64,000 bases of DNA from an uncultured Prevotella sp. (GCA_900551055.1 URUK01000001.1:1-64000); one strand, 5' to 3'. Positions 34,139-43,830 are shown, counted from the stretch's first letter. Program-made: numbers and translations. The notes: generated from the sequence alone by a model not told the origin.

Positions 34139-35209
34139 TTATTTTATTGTTACTTGTGTAGCTCCATAGCCATATTCCTGAAATGAGGCGTCTTGGTATG
34201 GACACTTTTTATATCGGTAGTTCAACTCGTGTATTATGGCATGCCGTAATACACCTTCGCCCTTGCCGTGGATGAATATAATCTTTGTGCCTGCCTTGCT
34301 TTTATATTCATCCATCGTTTTTCTGAATACGTCAAGCTGATGGTTGAGAATGTCTGCGGCAGACAGTCCAGCCGTTGTTTCGAGAAGTTCGTTTGCATGT
34401 AGGTCGATGACAATCGGCGCATCTTTGTCTTGCTGTTTCCTTGCTGGCTGGATATATGTTTTCTTGCTGTCATCGGAAATCTTGCGAGCCATCTCCTGTT
34501 TGAGTTTTTTTGCGTCAATGACTAACGGACGTGCAACTTTGTCATTCTCGATAACGGTATATATCAATGCCGGCTGTTCAAAAAAGTCGTTTTCTTTGAA
34601 CGTGTGGAGCTTGTAGAACTTGACCGCGTCTATTCTGATTTGTACGTCGACAGAGGGTTTTAGCATGAATGTTTTGTCGTGTTTGTAAGCGACAAACTGT
34701 ATGCATACACGTTCAAGAGAGTTTAACGTTTCCCTGTCAAATTCTTCAATGAAGAGCTTTGTGTTCGGCTCTATTGTTCCGACGGAACGCAAGTGCCAGT
34801 TGGAACCTTCAGCTGAAATGTATGAATAACTTATGTAATAGTTGCTGTCATTGACAATGTATGCCTCAAACTTTGTATTGGTAATTTCCCTGATGTCTAT
34901 AGGAACGAAGGCAAGATATACTGACAAGGCGTCGCCTCCTCTGCGTTCTTCAGGTTTCGCCTTGAACGTTATCGGCCGGTCGGCCGGTTCGTCTTCGACT
35001 TTGTTTGGATTGTCTTTTTTACTTACACTGTCAACCTTTATGTTATAATCGTCGGTTTCTACTACTACGACATCGTTTGTGCGTACAGGGATTTGGAAAC
35101 CGTCTTCGTCTTCGACAAGAACTATGTTGTTTCCTTGGAAACCGGAGACAACACCTCCGCCTGTTTCGCTTAAGAATCTTACTTTGTCACCTATTTTCAT
35201 ATTTGGCAA
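34139..35209 (-). CDS. DUF2027 protein with C-terminal Smr domain
   Basis: A 356-residue protein; ATG at 35200 (MKIGDKVRFL) is an equally good start. The N-terminus resembles the small SH3-like front domain of these proteins (MKIGDKVRFLSETGGGVVSGFQGNNIVLVEDEDGFQIPV). The middle is a beta-rich DUF2027 region. The C-terminal 80 residues form a Smr domain (VIDLHANELLETTAGLSAADILNHQLDVFRKTMDEYKSKAGTKIIFIHGKGEGVLRHAIIHEL) with the HGKGEGVLR signature. Smr domains in MutS2 and related proteins cut nucleic acid; the target here is unknown. It lies between queA and nadE. Confidence 0.8.
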   Translation of the reverse strand: MPNMKIGDKVRFLSETGGGVVSGFQGNNIVLVEDEDGFQIPVRTNDVVVVETDDYNIKVDSVSKKDNPNKVEDEPADRPITFKAKPEERRGGDALSVYLAFVPIDIREITNTKFEAYIVNDSNYYISYSYISAEGSNWHLRSVGTIEPNTKLFIEEFDRETLNSLERVCIQFVAYKHDKTFMLKPSVDVQIRIDAVKFYKLHTFKENDFFEQPALIYTVIENDKVARPLVIDAKKLKQEMARKISDDSKKTYIQPARKQQDKDAPIVIDLHANELLETTAGLSAADILNHQLDVFRKTMDEYKSKAGTKIIFIHGKGEGVLRHAIIHELNYRYKKCPYQDASFQEYGYGATQVTIK

Positions 35210-35252
35210 TCTGATTACGTTAATATCTGTATGGATAGTGTGTGGATAGTTT

Positions 35253-36467
35253 TTACGGTATCAATAAAGAGCTGTCACCATAGCTGAGGAAACGGAAATC
35301 GTGCTTAAGCGCGTAGTCATAGATCTTTTTCCAATCGCCATGGACAAACGCACTGACAAGCAGCAGCAATGTACTTTGCGGCTGGTGGAAGTTTGTAACA
35401 AGCATTTTCACTATCTTGTAGTCATACCCAGGGGCGATGATGATTTGTGTGCTGCAATGAATTGCATTCAGCCCGTTTCTGTCAAGGTAGTCAACAATGT
35501 TCTGCAGCGCGTCTACCGGTTGTATTGTCGGATGAGTGTCGTAAGGCTCCCATTGGGTGATATGCAGTTGGCTTTCTGCCGCTTCGGGCTGTTTGTCCAG
35601 TCTGGCACCTATATAATAGAGGCTTTCAAGAGTGCGTACACTTGTTGTCCCTACCGCGATGGCACTTGCATTATGCTTTATCAGGTTTTCTATCGTAGAA
35701 CGTTTTACGCAGATATATTCCGTGTGCATGTCATGGCCGGATATGTCTTCGCTTTTCACGGGTTTGAAAGTTCCGGCTCCAACATGCAATGTAAGTTCTT
35801 CGCGCTCAATCCCATGAGCGTCGATTGCATTGAGCACATTGTCTGTAAAATGCAGACCGGCGGTAGGGGCGGCAACGCTTCCGTTTACTTTTGAATAGAC
35901 TGTCTGGTAAGTGACATTGTCGCTTTCCTGGCTTTCGCGGTTAAGATATGGAGGGATGGGCAGTTCGCCGACTGCCTCCAAGATGTCTGTAAAAGTGACT
36001 TCCGTGTCATTCCATGAAAAATCAATCCAATGGCTTGTACCTTGGGCTTTGCCGCGGGCTGCCGAAAGGACGATCTCATGTCCGTTAATGTTGAACTTAC
36101 GTGACAATTGCCCTTCTTTCCATTTCTTCAGATTGCCGACCATGCATAGCCATGAGCATGCTCCACGGGTTTGGAACATCAGTTCGTAATCAGACGGTAT
36201 TGCCGGTTCCAAAAGAAAGACCTCAATCAATGCGCCTGTGCTTTTCTTGAAATGTATGCGTGCATGTATCACCCGTGTGTTGTTGAACACCATGAGCGAA
36301 CCGGCCGGAAGGTATTTTGATATGTTGTAAAACATATCTTCTGATATTTCCCCTTTGTTGTATATCAGCAATTTGCTGTGGTCACGTTGCGCAACGGGAT
36401 ATTTGGCGATGCGTTCATCGGGCAGTTCGTAGTTGTAATCTTTGATGTGAATATGTTTGGTGTCCAT
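35253..36467 (-). CDS. queA: tRNA preQ1(34) S-adenosylmethionine ribosyltransferase-isomerase
   Basis: A 404-residue protein with the QueA pattern: YELPDERIAKYPVAQRDHSKLLIYNKGEI near the start, MVFNNTRVIHARIHFKKSTGALIEVFLLEP, SVAAPTAGLHFTD and TLHVGAGTFKPVKSEDISGHDMHTEY, with VTNFHQPQSTLLLLVSAF near the end. It transfers the ribosyl part of SAM to preQ1 in tRNA to make epoxyqueuosine, the penultimate step of queuosine synthesis. It is longer than the roughly 345-residue enterobacterial enzyme, as usual in Bacteroidetes. It begins 13 nt after the PAP2 gene. Confidence 0.95.
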   Translation of the reverse strand: MDTKHIHIKDYNYELPDERIAKYPVAQRDHSKLLIYNKGEISEDMFYNISKYLPAGSLMVFNNTRVIHARIHFKKSTGALIEVFLLEPAIPSDYELMFQTRGACSWLCMVGNLKKWKEGQLSRKFNINGHEIVLSAARGKAQGTSHWIDFSWNDTEVTFTDILEAVGELPIPPYLNRESQESDNVTYQTVYSKVNGSVAAPTAGLHFTDNVLNAIDAHGIEREELTLHVGAGTFKPVKSEDISGHDMHTEYICVKRSTIENLIKHNASAIAVGTTSVRTLESLYYIGARLDKQPEAAESQLHITQWEPYDTHPTIQPVDALQNIVDYLDRNGLNAIHCSTQIIIAPGYDYKIVKMLVTNFHQPQSTLLLLVSAFVHGDWKKIYDYALKHDFRFLSYGDSSLLIP

Positions 36468-36480
36468 AATGAAATAAAAC

Positions 36481-37167
36481 TTAAATAATCAACGCTTTCG
36501 TTATTGCAAATAATAATGTAAGTATTAAAACCAGCAAAACAATGTCGGCGTCAAAGCGGTTGTAACCTGTAGATGTGTATCTCGATGAAATGTAATTAAA
36601 GTCCTTATATATGTGAAGGTAAGACTTTATGTAGACGTAATAGGCAAGACTTCCTGAAATGCTGCCCCAAACCAAGCCGGCAAGAATGTCGCTCGGATAA
36701 TGAAGGCCTAAATACATGCGTGTCCAGCAGTTGACGAGAGACCATGACACCATTGTTATGACAAAAACTTTGTTGCGGACAAGCAGCGAGAAAAACATTG
36801 CTACGCAAAATGTATTTGAAGCATGGGCTGAGAAAAAGCTGTACGAGCTGCCTCTCATGTCGTTAACCACGTTGACCGTATATTTGATAAACGGGTCGTT
36901 GGATGGCCTCAGACGCTCTACCATGGGTTTGACAATGAAGTCGGCCATGCCGTCGGATAAGGTTATGCTCAATATCACACATCCGACGACGAGCATTATT
37001 TGCTTCATTGTATCATTATTCTTGATGACAACATAAAGCAGAGACAAATACAACGGTATCCATGTCAACCCTGACGTGAGGATTACAGCCAGGTTGTCAA
37101 CAAACAGAGAGTCGCTCCCGTTGAAGAACGCGAGGACGCTCCGGTCAATGTCTGTCAATGTTTGCAT
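36481..37167 (-). CDS. PAP2-family membrane phosphatase
   Basis: A 228-residue protein with about six hydrophobic segments. The three phosphatase motifs are present: KPMVERLRPSNDP, SSYSFFSAHASNTFC (SxH with Ala-Ser instead of the usual PSGH) and RMYLGLHYPSDILAG. These lie on the periplasmic side in family members, which remove phosphate from undecaprenyl diphosphate or lipid A and related lipids. Which lipid is used cannot be told. First gene of the PAP2-queA-Smr-nadE operon; repeat element copy 5 lies just upstream. Confidence 0.88.
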   Translation of the reverse strand: MQTLTDIDRSVLAFFNGSDSLFVDNLAVILTSGLTWIPLYLSLLYVVIKNNDTMKQIMLVVGCVILSITLSDGMADFIVKPMVERLRPSNDPFIKYTVNVVNDMRGSSYSFFSAHASNTFCVAMFFSLLVRNKVFVITMVSWSLVNCWTRMYLGLHYPSDILAGLVWGSISGSLAYYVYIKSYLHIYKDFNYISSRYTSTGYNRFDADIVLLVLILTLLFAITKALII

Positions 37168-37248
37168 TTGCCCTTGTTAAAAGAACAGTCGATGAATATT
37201 GAAACAGCTATAACTCCGTTCGAGAATGTCGCTGAAAACCAGCACGTT

Positions 37249-37336
37249 GCCAAAAGACCGCCTTTTGCCGCCTGAAAGGTGGCCTTTTAGGGCGTAAGAC
37301 ATGGCCTTTCGCACTGTAAAACGTGGCCTCTCGGAA
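37249..37336. repeat. 88-bp four-module repeat element, copy 5
   Basis: Modules start at 37249, 37271, 37293 and 37315. It is preceded by CTGAAAACCAGCACGTT. It lies between the 3' end of batD/E and the 5' end of the PAP2 gene, both on the minus strand. Confidence 0.85.
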
Positions 37337-37418
37337 AGTCTTTGCCGCTGTCTTAGTCTGCCGGATGCAGGCATGGTGAATGCCCGGGCATGCCGGTGGA
37401 ATGTTGTTTGCCTTAATG

Positions 37419-39995
37419 TCAAATCCGTTCCATTTGGGAACTTTGTATCCAGCCTTCACGGCCGTCTTCAAGTTCTACAAGCTTCCAGTCTTTCATCGTG
37501 TCGTCGATTATCTCGACTCGGCTTCCTTCGTGTATTATTGTATTGTACTCGCTGTTTGCCACCGGCGTTTTTTTCAATGGCGCTGACGCCGCTGTTATTA
37601 TAGCGCCTGTGCGCCGTGTAAGTATGCGCCGTTGCTCGTATGCGAAAATATTGCTGGATATGAACAGCACGACAAAGAATATCGCTCCATAGAAACCTGC
37701 TTTGCGTATCAAAATCTTCTTGCCGAAGAGGTAGCACAATATCAGAAGCAGGGCAATGGCGATGCTTATTATGGCAGTGTTGGCCCATCCGTCGATGCTT
37801 GTGAAATTGACGAGCGACTTGTACCATGTGACGAAAAACATCTCAGACTTGGGCGTTATCTTGTCAATTGTTTTCGACCGCGCCATTTGCAGGTTGAACC
37901 TGATGTCCTCGTCGCCGGGAGACAACAGCAGCGCCCGTTCGTAATTCAATACAGCCCGGGTGATGTTGTCCGTGCGGTAGTACGCGTTGCCAAGGTTGTA
38001 ATATAGTTCTACGCTCGGCCCTTTTTTCAGCAACTCTTCATAGTCCCTGATGGCTTGCTGGTAATTGCCTTTCTTGTATTCGTCGTCGGCGTTCTTTTTG
38101 GTGATTGCCGTGGCCGGTGCTGGTATGGCAAATATCATGACGGCCAATAAAATCAAAGACAGTGGGGCTTTGTTTCTAAGCTTCTTGCTTAAGACGTTTT
38201 CAATCTTTATTATGGCAGTCATGGCGGCTTCAAATGTTTGGTTCATGTTGCCCTTTGTGTCTCCGGGGGCATATCTGTTGTATTCACACTCGTCGACGGC
38301 GCGGATGAACATGGATGTTGTTTCCTGGTCGACGTTTCTCTGTGTAAGCCGTTCAGCGATATTGTCTTTTGACAACTGTTCTACAGGCATGTTCAGCTTG
38401 TCGCCCACATACCCCCATAGCGCCCTCAGCACTTCGTCGTAAAACTTGTCATGCTCGTTTTTCAGCATCAACGTATTTGCATATTTCAGGCGTTTGGTTG
38501 CCACGCGGTTGGCTTTTTTGACTTTCAATTTTGTTATGTCGGCGTTGTCAATGGCCCGTTTGCGGAATATTATAAGCACGCTGGCGAATACGACAAACAG
38601 CAGGGATAGTATAATCCAGTAGGCCGTCGAGTTATAAAAGACGTCGTTTATGTTTTGTATCTCAATATCACCTTCTTTTATAGGGTGAATGTCTTTGTCT
38701 TTCAGGTTGCTGTAATCAACGGCGTCATTGACATTCCCGTCGCCTTTCGCAATTTCAAGTTTGAATTGCTGCGTCTTTATTGTTTTGTAGGCGTTGGCCT
38801 CAATGTCATAATATACAAACTCTATTGGAGGGATTACATAACTTCCTTGGTTGCGTGGAACGGCAATGAAGTCGTAAATCATGTTTCCTTCCACTCCGTT
38901 GGTCGTCAACTTGGTCTTGTCTGTTATCTTGGCGTCATACGTGTCAAAGTCTTTGGGGAATTTTACCTGTGGCTGCTTAACCAGCTTTAGGTTGCCTGTG
39001 CCGCCAATGATGACACGCAATGTAATAGGTTCGTTCGCCTTTACTTCGCTTTTGTTCAGTTGTGCGGTGATGTTGAACTTTCCTACACCGCCGGAGAAGT
39101 TGACTGGACGTTTTGGAAGAGGGTCTACTTGTATGGTCATGCCCGGTGCCTTTATGGCACGTTTTATTTCAATATATCCTGAACCTCCGTTCAAAAATGC
39201 TTCAAACGGGTCGACATTGCGGTTTTGTTGGATGACGGTTCCGTTGAATGTGATGCTCGGTATCTCAAGTTTTCCCGTCATTTGCGGATACATGACGTAT
39301 TGGCTCCACGTCACACACTTGTATGGACGGCCGTCAACTCGTTCTATATGGAACGATTTTTGTTGTGGAAGTGGTATCTCTTGGGTGTGGAAGCCAGTCA
39401 AGTCAGGCATTTTTCCCTCAAGCTGCGTAAGGTCTACTCTTGTATAAACCTTATACGTCAGGAGTATGGGCTCTTGCTCGTGTACACGTCTCTTATTCGC
39501 GTTCACCTTTATGAAAAGGTCGTTCCCACTTATCGGAGTCCCCGCGTCTTGCAGGCCCGGATGGTTGTCAGAGTCGTCATGCATTCGTGGCGCTCCGCCG
39601 GTATTTGGACTTTCTCCTGATACTTTTACTTTTGCACTTTTTGATGAAAGCCTTTTCCCGTTGGCTGTTATGTGTGCGGGAGGAATGGTGTAAGTCCCGT
39701 TTTTTGTCGCACATAATATATAGGTGTATGTTATTGACGACGACCCTGTTGTATGGCCGTTTGTCATTACATAACTAATCTGTCTGGAGGTGTTGGGTCC
39801 TATTATTATCTCCAAGGCGTCGGGAATGTCGCCGATGCTGAAATTTTTTGCGTTTTCGGTATCGATGGAATAGACAAGCCTGAAGTTTTCACCGACAGAC
39901 ACTTGTGATGGGACATTGACGGTAAATCTTTGGGCATTGACTTTTGTAATACCTGCCAATACTATTAGTTGTAATAGGAAAATGTATTTATTCAT
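37419..39995 (-). CDS. Fused BatD-BatE protein
   Basis: A continuous 858-residue frame joining two proteins that are usually separate. Residues 1-20 are a signal peptide (ending KVNAQ). BatD domains follow (residues 25-470), then a transmembrane helix near 480 and a cytoplasmic tail. From residue 610 there is a second signal-like segment (LSLILLAVMIFAIPAPATA), TPR repeats (YKKGNYQQAIRDYEELLKKG...YYNLGNAYYRTDNITRAVLNYERALLLSP), two membrane helices and a C-terminal SH3-like domain ending GWIQSSQMERI, the BatE signature. The retained internal signal segment suggests fusion by loss of a stop between batD and batE. It ends the Bat operon. Confidence 0.85.
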   Translation of the reverse strand: MNKYIFLLQLIVLAGITKVNAQRFTVNVPSQVSVGENFRLVYSIDTENAKNFSIGDIPDALEIIIGPNTSRQISYVMTNGHTTGSSSITYTYILCATKNGTYTIPPAHITANGKRLSSKSAKVKVSGESPNTGGAPRMHDDSDNHPGLQDAGTPISGNDLFIKVNANKRRVHEQEPILLTYKVYTRVDLTQLEGKMPDLTGFHTQEIPLPQQKSFHIERVDGRPYKCVTWSQYVMYPQMTGKLEIPSITFNGTVIQQNRNVDPFEAFLNGGSGYIEIKRAIKAPGMTIQVDPLPKRPVNFSGGVGKFNITAQLNKSEVKANEPITLRVIIGGTGNLKLVKQPQVKFPKDFDTYDAKITDKTKLTTNGVEGNMIYDFIAVPRNQGSYVIPPIEFVYYDIEANAYKTIKTQQFKLEIAKGDGNVNDAVDYSNLKDKDIHPIKEGDIEIQNINDVFYNSTAYWIILSLLFVVFASVLIIFRKRAIDNADITKLKVKKANRVATKRLKYANTLMLKNEHDKFYDEVLRALWGYVGDKLNMPVEQLSKDNIAERLTQRNVDQETTSMFIRAVDECEYNRYAPGDTKGNMNQTFEAAMTAIIKIENVLSKKLRNKAPLSLILLAVMIFAIPAPATAITKKNADDEYKKGNYQQAIRDYEELLKKGPSVELYYNLGNAYYRTDNITRAVLNYERALLLSPGDEDIRFNLQMARSKTIDKITPKSEMFFVTWYKSLVNFTSIDGWANTAIISIAIALLLILCYLFGKKILIRKAGFYGAIFFVVLFISSNIFAYEQRRILTRRTGAIITAASAPLKKTPVANSEYNTIIHEGSRVEIIDDTMKDWKLVELEDGREGWIQSSQMERI

Positions 39996-40026
39996 GCCAA
40001 AAACTTTACATCTTTTTTATTTATTA

Positions 40027-40704
40027 TCACCAGTTCTTGTCGCTGATTTTGCGCGTTCCTGTTTTCTGCAATGCTTTGTTTAACCGTTGCTGTGTAGCCT
40101 TTTCATTTTGTATGGCCGCGTTGATTAGTTGTTCTGCATTGTCTTTGCTTATTTGTTCTTTGGGCTGTTTCTGTTTGTCCTTGTCTTTTTCTTTATTATT
40201 GTTCCTGTCTTTGTTCTTTTGCTGTTTATTGTTGTCGTTGTTCTTGTTTTTATTGTCGTCTTTGTTGTTTTTCTGCATTTTTTTGCATAGCGCAAGATTG
40301 TAACGTGTCTCGTCGTCTTTTGGATTGTTCCTTAGTGATTGCTCATAGGCTTTTATCGCGTCTCCGTACATTTTATGGTTTTGGCATACAACGCCGATAT
40401 TGTGGTAAACGCTGGCAAGCCTTAACTTGTTTTTTTCTATTTTTGTAGCTTTTTGATATTGTACTATTGCCGCAGAGTCCTTGTTTTGCATCATCAATGC
40501 GCATCCAAGGTTATATAAAGCTTGTGGGTTTGACGGATTTTTTTCTACAGCTTTTCTGTATTGCACTTCAGCTTTGTCATATTGCCCTTTTGTAAAAAAA
40601 CGGTTTCCCTCACGAACCAATTGCCTGTCAGTCTGTGCGTAAGCAATGGCCGTAAAGCCTGATAATAAAATCAATATGATGTGTCTGGTAATGTTTGATT
40701 TCAT
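40027..40704 (-). CDS. batC: BatC, TPR protein with charged Lys/Asn/Asp-rich linker
   Basis: A 225-residue protein with a signal peptide ending near AYAQ (residue 24) and three TPR units (NRFFTKGQYDKAEVQYRKAVEKNPSNPQALYNLGCALMMQ...NIGVVCQNHKMYGDAIKAYEQSLRNNPKDDETRYNLALCKKMQ). A low-complexity stretch rich in Asn, Lys, Asp and Gln (about residues 145-190) precedes a helical C-terminus. In Bacteroides BatC and BatB form membrane complexes needed for oxygen tolerance. Start is 8 nt upstream of the batB stop region, in operon order A-B-C-D/E. Confidence 0.85.
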   Translation of the reverse strand: MKSNITRHIILILLSGFTAIAYAQTDRQLVREGNRFFTKGQYDKAEVQYRKAVEKNPSNPQALYNLGCALMMQNKDSAAIVQYQKATKIEKNKLRLASVYHNIGVVCQNHKMYGDAIKAYEQSLRNNPKDDETRYNLALCKKMQKNNKDDNKNKNNDNNKQQKNKDRNNNKEKDKDKQKQPKEQISKDNAEQLINAAIQNEKATQQRLNKALQKTGTRKISDKNW

Positions 40705-40711
40705 TTGTCTT

Positions 40712-41728
40712 TTATTTAAAGAGCCTTATTCTTTTAAGCAACGGATTTTTGCTTTCAAGGATGATGGTTTCGATTATCAATATGAGTATGGTCAAAATAC
40801 CTACAGCTTGGAATTGTTCATCATATTCGCTGTATGTGACATTCAAGATGTCGCCTTTTTGCAACTTTGCAATTTCATTGTTAAGTTGTTGCTGTGCGAT
40901 ATTGTTGTTGTCAACGTGTATATACGCTCCGCCTCCGGCTTCGGCGATTTGTTTGCACATGGCTTCGTTCAAAGCAGACATTACTTCTTGGCCTGTATTG
41001 TCTTTCATGTAGCCTCCGTTGCCGTCCGGAATAAGTGAACCTTTTGGAGAGCCGACTCCTAATACAAATACACGCATGCCGTTTCTTTGGGCTTCTTTAG
41101 CCGCATCCTCCACGCCTCCTTCATGGTCTTCACCGTCAGTAATCACGATAATTGCCCTGCCGACTTTATCTTGTTTTGTGAAACTTTTGGAACTTAGTTC
41201 TATCGCTTCAGCCAGGTTTGTGCCTTGTGTGGCGATAAGTGAAGGGTCTATGTTTTGTAAAAACATTTTGGCAGATACGTAGTCGCTTGTTATAGGCAAC
41301 TGCACAAAAGCGTCGCCTGCGAAAACAATCAATCCTACTTTGTCATTTGTGAAATTGTCGACTAAGTTTTCAACCAACATTTTACTTTTATCCAGCCTCG
41401 AAGGTGTGACGTCTTCGGCTTTCATTGAATTGCTAATGTCCAATGCAATTATCACTTCAATGCCCTGGCGTTGTTCCTGATTGATTTTCGTACCCATCTG
41501 TGGCCTTGCAAGCATCACTATTAGCAGTGCGATGGCAGTGAGCATAAGCCAGAATTTTACTTCCCGTCTTGCGCCTGAAACGTCAGGCATCAGTCGTTTT
41601 AGCAACACCGGGTCTCCGAATTTTGCGAGTTGCCTTTTCCTTTTGCGCAATCCATACATCCGAATGGCAATAAGGATTGGCAGTAATACTAATAGGTACA
41701 GATATGTCGGGTCTTCAAATCTGAACAT
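40712..41728 (-). CDS. batB: BatB, von Willebrand A domain protein
   Basis: A 338-residue membrane protein. Two N-terminal hydrophobic segments (residues 7-23 and 60-75) and one C-terminal segment flank a vWA domain at about 88-290 with an intact MIDAS: ALDISNSM, the Thr in ATQGTNLAEA and ITDGEDHEGG. Part of the Bacteroides aerotolerance operon; a role in assembling or protecting membrane complexes is known only in outline. It lies 20 nt downstream of batA. Confidence 0.9.
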   Translation of the reverse strand: MFRFEDPTYLYLLVLLPILIAIRMYGLRKRKRQLAKFGDPVLLKRLMPDVSGARREVKFWLMLTAIALLIVMLARPQMGTKINQEQRQGIEVIIALDISNSMKAEDVTPSRLDKSKMLVENLVDNFTNDKVGLIVFAGDAFVQLPITSDYVSAKMFLQNIDPSLIATQGTNLAEAIELSSKSFTKQDKVGRAIIVITDGEDHEGGVEDAAKEAQRNGMRVFVLGVGSPKGSLIPDGNGGYMKDNTGQEVMSALNEAMCKQIAEAGGGAYIHVDNNNIAQQQLNNEIAKLQKGDILNVTYSEYDEQFQAVGILTILILIIETIILESKNPLLKRIRLFK

Positions 41729-41748
41729 AAAATTTCTTTTTTATATGT

Positions 41749-42756
41749 TTACGGTATGCGGCGGAATACGACAAGTCTTAATATGACTTCCAATAACATC
41801 GAGATGAATGCAGCCAGTGCGAAAGGCTGATAGGCGTCATAACGCTTTGAAAACTTCTTAACGTCCATCTTTGTCTTTTCGAGCTTGTCAATATCTTCGT
41901 ATATTTTTTTCAGTTCGGCCGTATTTGTCGCACGGTAGAAATGTCCGTCTGCCGTTGCTGCGATTTCACTTAATGTTTCGACGTCAACATCGGCTCGTAC
42001 ATATTGATATTGTATTGTTCCTCCTACGGGGATGGGATAAGGAGCCATTGTTTTACTGCCAATCGCGATGGTATAGACTCGTATTCCGAAACTTTTTGCT
42101 ATGCTTGCGGCTGTCAGCGGCGATATGTCGCCACGGTTGTTGCTTCCGTCGGTCAGCAGTATTACGACCTTGCTCTTTGTCTTGCTGTCTTTCAAGCGCC
42201 CTACGGCATTTGCAAGTCCCATGCCGATTGCCGTTCCGTCTTCAATCAGCCCCCTGGCCGCAATGTCAGTCCTGACGTTTTGCAGCAGGTTTATCAGCGA
42301 TGTGTGGTCGGTTGTCATCGGGCACTGTGTGAACGCCTCGCCGGCAAATATTGTCAAACCGATATTGTCATCCGGACGCCCGGAAATGAATTCAGAAGCC
42401 ACTTCTTTGGCCGCTTCAATCCTGTTAGGCTTCAGGTCTTCGGCAAGCATACTTGTAGAAACGTCCATAGCAAGCATGATGTCTATTCCTTCGACAGTCC
42501 GTTCACCCCAGCTGTTGCGTGTTTGAGGCCTTGCCAAAACGATAACAACAAGTATGAATGTAAGCACACGCAGCAGCATCGGCAGTCCCATAAGCCGTAT
42601 GCGCAAACTGCGGTGGGCGTATTGGTAAGCGAAAGTGTCGCTCATCCGCATCGTAGGCTCGCTTTTCTTCTTGTAAAGCAAATACCAAATGAAGTATGGT
42701 ATAAGCAGCAGAAGGAGCAAGAAGTATTCTTTATTGACAAATTCCATAATCTTCAA
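41749..42756 (-). CDS. batA: BatA, von Willebrand A domain protein
   Basis: A 335-residue protein with the same layout as BatB: N-terminal helices (FLLLLLLIPYFIWYLL), a vWA domain with AMDVSTSM, ARGLIEDGTAIGMGL and LTDGSNNRGD MIDAS elements and a C-terminal membrane helix (FALAAFISMLLEVILRLVVF). The MIDAS is complete, so metal-dependent binding is likely retained. ATG at 42747 (MEFVNKEYF) is an alternative start. It begins 3 nt after the preceding gene. Confidence 0.9.
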   Translation of the reverse strand: MKIMEFVNKEYFLLLLLLIPYFIWYLLYKKKSEPTMRMSDTFAYQYAHRSLRIRLMGLPMLLRVLTFILVVIVLARPQTRNSWGERTVEGIDIMLAMDVSTSMLAEDLKPNRIEAAKEVASEFISGRPDDNIGLTIFAGEAFTQCPMTTDHTSLINLLQNVRTDIAARGLIEDGTAIGMGLANAVGRLKDSKTKSKVVILLTDGSNNRGDISPLTAASIAKSFGIRVYTIAIGSKTMAPYPIPVGGTIQYQYVRADVDVETLSEIAATADGHFYRATNTAELKKIYEDIDKLEKTKMDVKKFSKRYDAYQPFALAAFISMLLEVILRLVVFRRIP

Positions 42757-42759
42757 ATC

Positions 42760-43830
42760 TTATACCAGCATGCAAATTTGATATACAACGAAAGCAAAAA
42801 TTGCAATACCTGACACTAACAGTACAAGGATTGACGCCTTTAGTGCAGTGCGTGAACGCATGCTCTGTTTGTCCTTTTCTGTTAAGTCTGGAGCTACACG
42901 TTCTACAGTTGGCTGTCCTTCCTGCTTGGTGGTGTTTATGAATTCAATGGCGTTCACCAAATTTGCGTCATTCTCGTTTATCAAAGTAGAGTATTTTGCG
43001 AATTTTACAAGGTCGGCGGTCATGAACAACTCTTTCAGTTCGTCAATCATCTTCTTGTCGTTTTCTTGTTGCAGGCGTGAGATGATTTCCGTACTTGTCA
43101 TTTCCATTGCATTGAAGCCGAATCTTGCCTTTATGTATTTTCTCAACACGTCGGTGAGAAGTGTGTAGTATGTCTTTTGGTCTTCAGAGACAGACAACTT
43201 GTTTTCTTTTATATGCTCGATTTCCTTCAGCGCTTTCTGGTGCGGCGGAATCTTCTTTATAATGCGGACTTTGGCTATTACAGGCTTGTTCTCTTTCAAT
43301 CTCGTCCATAAATAATACGCCAGTACACATATAAGCACAAATATTACGCTCAACCAGAACGTGCCTTCCCATTCACTCCAAAGGAACGGATTGTCCTGCA
43401 CTCCTTTAGGAGGATAGAATTTTTCCGGATGCAGGGTGTCTACAGGCACGGTCAGTACTTTTAACGCCAGGCTTTTGCTCTTGTATTCTTTACCGTCAAC
43501 GTTTACTTTTATCGGCGGAAGGTAATACAATTTTTCGTCAAAAGACGTAAGGGTGTATCTACGTGTTATTTTGACAAGTCCGTTGTCAAGTTGTGCCGTG
43601 TCGGGAATGGAATTGTCCAGAACTTCAACTCCGGGGGTGATATACTGCGACGGATTGAATGTTGGAAATTGTACTTTAGAACTTTTTTTTGCCGTGACGC
43701 TAAGTGTTACGCCGGTCTGTTCTCCTATCAATATCTCAATTGAATCTATTTTAGATTCAATGAAAACCTGAGCGGAGGCACATAACGTGCTGGCTATAAG
43801 TAATATTATGCAAAATATTTTTTTCATCAA
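42760..43830 (-). CDS. Bat-operon protein between DUF58 and BatA
   Basis: A 356-residue protein with a signal peptide ending CASAQ (residue 21). Residues 25-150 are beta-rich, BatD-like (IEILIGEQTGVTLSVTAKKSSKVQFPTF). A transmembrane helix lies near 160-178, followed by a cytoplasmic helical region and a second helix at the C-terminus (ALKASILVLLVSGIAIFAFVVYQICMLV). In the Bat gene order this position is usually occupied by a conserved protein without a clear name. Probably a membrane partner of the MoxR/vWA machinery. Confidence 0.7.
   Translation of the reverse strand: MMKKIFCIILLIASTLCASAQVFIESKIDSIEILIGEQTGVTLSVTAKKSSKVQFPTFNPSQYITPGVEVLDNSIPDTAQLDNGLVKITRRYTLTSFDEKLYYLPPIKVNVDGKEYKSKSLALKVLTVPVDTLHPEKFYPPKGVQDNPFLWSEWEGTFWLSVIFVLICVLAYYLWTRLKENKPVIAKVRIIKKIPPHQKALKEIEHIKENKLSVSEDQKTYYTLLTDVLRKYIKARFGFNAMEMTSTEIISRLQQENDKKMIDELKELFMTADLVKFAKYSTLINENDANLVNAIEFINTTKQEGQPTVERVAPDLTEKDKQSMRSRTALKASILVLLVSGIAIFAFVVYQICMLV

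Noticed and set aside
37419..39995. BatD/BatE as an annotation or frameshift error
   Set aside because: The frame is continuous without internal stop and both halves keep intact motifs; kept as a real fusion unless re-sequencing shows otherwise.
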